This document shows positions 41,419 to 43,575 of a stretch of DNA of 43,575 nt, in pieces. The stretch is from a virus: positions 1 to 43,575 of IMG/VR virus record IMGVR_UViG_3300030102_003092, one strand, 5' to 3'. Position 1 is the first letter of the stretch. Each line of letters begins with the position of its first letter. The translations under genes were made by a program, and so were the position numbers. The notes under the pieces were generated by a model. The model worked only from the letters and a program-made list of their open reading frames with translations. It did no database searches and was not told where the DNA came from.

Positions 41419-43575
41419 ATGCCTATTAGAAAAATAACGTTACAGAGAGCAGCTACAGATAAGCCGCAGCTAGGGATAGATTTTATTGATTCGAGTTTTG
41501 CGTTAGACTCATCAGAAGCAATTCAACTACTAGGATTTAATCCAACACTTGGTGGAAGTTTTGTAGACTCTGCGGAAGCTAGAAAACTTATTGAAGGAGA
41601 TAAAGGTTTAACTTATAACTCTGGTACAGGTGTTATAAGTGTTGACTCAGCAAACATCAAAGAAATGTTTGAAGGAGATAAAGGCTTAATCTACAATAAT
41701 TCTACCGGCGTTATGAGCGTAGATTCTTCTAATATTATAGAATTTACTCGAGAATCAATATCCGGCGATAAAGGTTTAACTTATAATAATACTACTGGCG
41801 TATTTAATCTAGATTCAGCAAATGTTAAATTAATTTTTGGAACAGATAATAAAGGTTTAGTTTATAGTAATGGTACATTTAACGTTGACTCTACAAACAT
41901 AAAAAGTTTTACTGTTGCTGATGCTATCAATAACGGTATCACGGATGTTGCACCTTCACAAAATGCGGTATTTGATAATTTAGCTTTAAAAGCAGATATA
42001 TCACTTGTTCCAACTTTAGGCGATGATTTTGTTGATTCGGCCGAAGCAAGAAAATTAATTTCAGGTGATAAAGGATTAACATATAATAATGCAACCGGTG
42101 TTATGGATCTCGACTCTGCTAATGTTACAGAAATTGCTCGAGCAAGTATTATATCACATAATAAAGGAATAACATATAATAATACTAGTGGTGTTATTCA
42201 AGTTGACTCTTCAAATATTAATGCAATAGCTGACGCAAGAATAACCACTGCCTTAGCTGGTAATATTATAATCGGTGGTAACTTAACAGTTACTGGTACA
42301 TCAACAACCACAATATCGAATACAGTTAATATCGGTGATAATATAATTGTATTAAATGCCGATGAAACTGGAGCTGCTTCGCAAGATGCAGGGATCGAAA
42401 TAGAAAGAGGAACAGATACTAATGTTCAACTTAAATATGATGAAAGTTTAAATAGATGGCGTTTTACTAACGATGGTACAACTTTTCAAGATTTAGGAGC
42501 AGGTACTGGTGATATTACCGGTGTTAATATTACTGCTGGCACTGGACTAACAGGTACGGTAAGTACGTCTTCAGGTGATCATACACAAACACTTGATGTT
42601 GATGTTGGTACTGCAGCTAATAAAATAGTTCAATTAGATGGTACTGCAAAGTTACCAGCAGTTGATGGTTCTCAATTAACAAATCTACCATCCGCATCAA
42701 CCGCCTTTACTTCTTTAACAGATACGCCTGCTAATTTTACTGGTGCTGCAACTAAAATAGTAAGAGTTAATGCCGCTGGAAATGCATTAGAATATTTAAC
42801 TGATACAACATTAGTTGATGCTGATTTTTCTTCTGCAGGTTTAATGAAAACAGATGGAGCTGGTAATTATTCGTTAGTTACAGATGCAAGTGCTAATTGG
42901 AATACCGCATTTGGTTGGGGCAATCATGCTAGTGCTGGTTATTTAACATCGCAAACATCTCATGCTGATGTTTTAGTTGATGGTGATTTTTCATCAGCAG
43001 GTATCATGACAACAAATGGTTCTGGCACTTATACTATAATTACAGACAATAGTTCAAATTGGAATACTGCGTTTGGTTGGGGTAATCACGCCAGCGCTGG
43101 CTATCTTACTGGTACTTTACCAACTTTAGGTAACGATTTTGTTGATTCGGCCGAAGCTGCTAAAATACCAGAAACAGAATTTAGCGTAACAACAGCAAAT
43201 GGCGGTGTGTACAAATTTACTGGCGATGGTTTCCCCACTCAATCAGGTGATAATCCACCTATCTTTTTTACTCGTGGTAAAAAATATGTTATAAACAATT
43301 CTTCTCATTCAGCACATCCACTTTATATCAAAACAGTTGGCGGAGCTGGAACAGGAAATCAATATACTTCAGGTGTAACCGGTCAAGGATCTGTTAAAGT
43401 TACTTTTGAAGTTCCAATGGATGCTCCAAAGAAATTATATTATCAGTGCTCTATTCACGCTGCTATGCAGGGTGAAATTTTCATTGCAAATCCTGAACAT
43501 GGACCTGACTCTGCAGACGTCAATACATTAGCAGATGCTAGAATAGCTGCTGCTTCAATTAACGCTTTATCAGAC
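41419..43575 (+). CDS. Tail fibre protein with cupredoxin-like domain, 3' truncated by window edge
   Basis: An open frame of 719 codons from ATG 41419 to the window end. It starts MPIRKITLQRAATDKPQLG, followed by GDKGLTYN-type units (residues 60-275), a TGTSTTTISNTVNIGDNIIVLN shaft segment, two WNTAFGWGNHASAGYL repeats, and TLG-DFVDSAEA three times. Residues about 590-695 form a cupredoxin-like domain: FFTRGKKYVINNSSHSAHPLYIK, VTFEVP, then LYYQCSIHAAMQGEI. The type-1 copper ligand set is present as His633, Cys677, His680 and Met683 with C-x2-H-x2-M spacing, as in amicyanin. It is likely a receptor-binding or decoration fibre. Confidence 0.85.
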   Translation, partial: MPIRKITLQRAATDKPQLGIDFIDSSFALDSSEAIQLLGFNPTLGGSFVDSAEARKLIEGDKGLTYNSGTGVISVDSANIKEMFEGDKGLIYNNSTGVMSVDSSNIIEFTRESISGDKGLTYNNTTGVFNLDSANVKLIFGTDNKGLVYSNGTFNVDSTNIKSFTVADAINNGITDVAPSQNAVFDNLALKADISLVPTLGDDFVDSAEARKLISGDKGLTYNNATGVMDLDSANVTEIARASIISHNKGITYNNTSGVIQVDSSNINAIADARITTALAGNIIIGGNLTVTGTSTTTISNTVNIGDNIIVLNADETGAASQDAGIEIERGTDTNVQLKYDESLNRWRFTNDGTTFQDLGAGTGDITGVNITAGTGLTGTVSTSSGDHTQTLDVDVGTAANKIVQLDGTAKLPAVDGSQLTNLPSASTAFTSLTDTPANFTGAATKIVRVNAAGNALEYLTDTTLVDADFSSAGLMKTDGAGNYSLVTDASANWNTAFGWGNHASAGYLTSQTSHADVLVDGDFSSAGIMTTNGSGTYTIITDNSSNWNTAFGWGNHASAGYLTGTLPTLGNDFVDSAEAAKIPETEFSVTTANGGVYKFTGDGFPTQSGDNPPIFFTRGKKYVINNSSHSAHPLYIKTVGGAGTGNQYTSGVTGQGSVKVTFEVPMDAPKKLYYQCSIHAAMQGEIFIANPEHGPDSADVNTLADARIAAASINALSD
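41596..42240 (+). repeat. Fibre repeat block B (GDKGLTYN units)
   Basis: Units start at 41596, 41674, 41764 and 42064, with degenerate NKG[LI][VT]Y units near 41848 and 42163. Unit length is 26-30 codons. They are homologous to block A in the preceding gene. Confidence 0.72.
42895..43107 (+). repeat. Duplicated NWNTAFGWGNHASAGYL segment
   Basis: The 17-residue segment is encoded at 42895-42945 and again at 43057-43107. The protein is identical, but the codons differ at several third positions, so the copies are old or maintained by selection. Confidence 0.85.

Noticed and set aside
40824-42240. Regular 78-90 nt repeats as a CRISPR array
   Set aside because: The repeats are in frame, protein-coding, degenerate and without spacers; they are fibre repeats.
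1-43575. tRNA genes, insertion sequences and integrase/attachment sites
   Set aside because: No cloverleaf-like segment, transposase motif or terminal repeats were noticed on either strand in the gaps; a covariance-model scan was not possible here.

Overview
The window is a contiguous piece of an AT-rich (roughly one-third GC by eye) T4-type contractile-tailed phage genome. Recognisable T4-superfamily proteins include gp33, gp32, gp26, gp4, gp48, gp53, gp5, gp5.4 (PAAR), gp25, gp6 and gp8. Their flavour (cyanophage/pelagiphage-like gp32, gp53 and tail fibres with GWGNHASAGY-type repeats), the low GC and a Na+/phosphate-transporter-like gene point to a marine bacterial host. A SAR11-type host is possible but cannot be proved from the sequence. 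No tRNA, CRISPR array or insertion sequence was seen, and no gap longer than 300 bases lacks a gene.

Layout. (1) 1-2522: a plus-strand run of overlapping glycosyltransferase-like genes, the first cut by the window edge. (2) 2561-8317: small early/accessory genes: a zincin metallopeptidase, a coiled-coil peptide, half of a Na/Pi cotransporter, a secreted barrel-like protein, a SleB-type cell-wall hydrolase, gp33, a small lipoprotein and several unknowns. (3) 8431-9339: gp32. (4) 9385-14025: a minus-strand late block: gp4, a gp2-like protein, a tail-tube-like protein, gp26 with a probable -1 frameshift extension, a tape-measure-like protein and a small membrane protein. (5) 14071-31869: the plus-strand baseplate block: gp48, gp53, hub gp27-like, gp5 lysozyme/spike, PAAR tip, a 40-residue metallothionein-like peptide, gp25, gp6, unknown, gp8, an 1812-residue protein and fibre-like proteins. 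(6) 31872-38533: a coiled-coil protein, then a tightly overlapping cargo operon of three GT-A-like proteins, a methyltransferase, two radical SAM enzymes and a kinase-fold protein. (7) 38586-43575: tail-fibre genes, the last open at the window edge and carrying a cupredoxin-like domain.

Regulation is unusually readable. I found eight exact TATAAATA T4-late-promoter boxes, all intergenic and facing a gene start. Two of them are interlocked face to face between gp4 and gp48. Three host-type promoters share TTTACATTT - 14 nt - TATAAT/TATAGT, and two of these place the predicted transcription start on the ATG (leaderless). gp33, a bridge between late sigma and RNA polymerase in T4, is encoded here and fits the late boxes.

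The most notable items are the Cys-rich peptide with its own late promoter inside the baseplate operon, the gp26 U_UUU_UUA frameshift that creates a lambda G/GT-like chaperone before the tape measure, and the radical SAM/glycosyltransferase/methyltransferase/kinase operon embedded among the tail genes.
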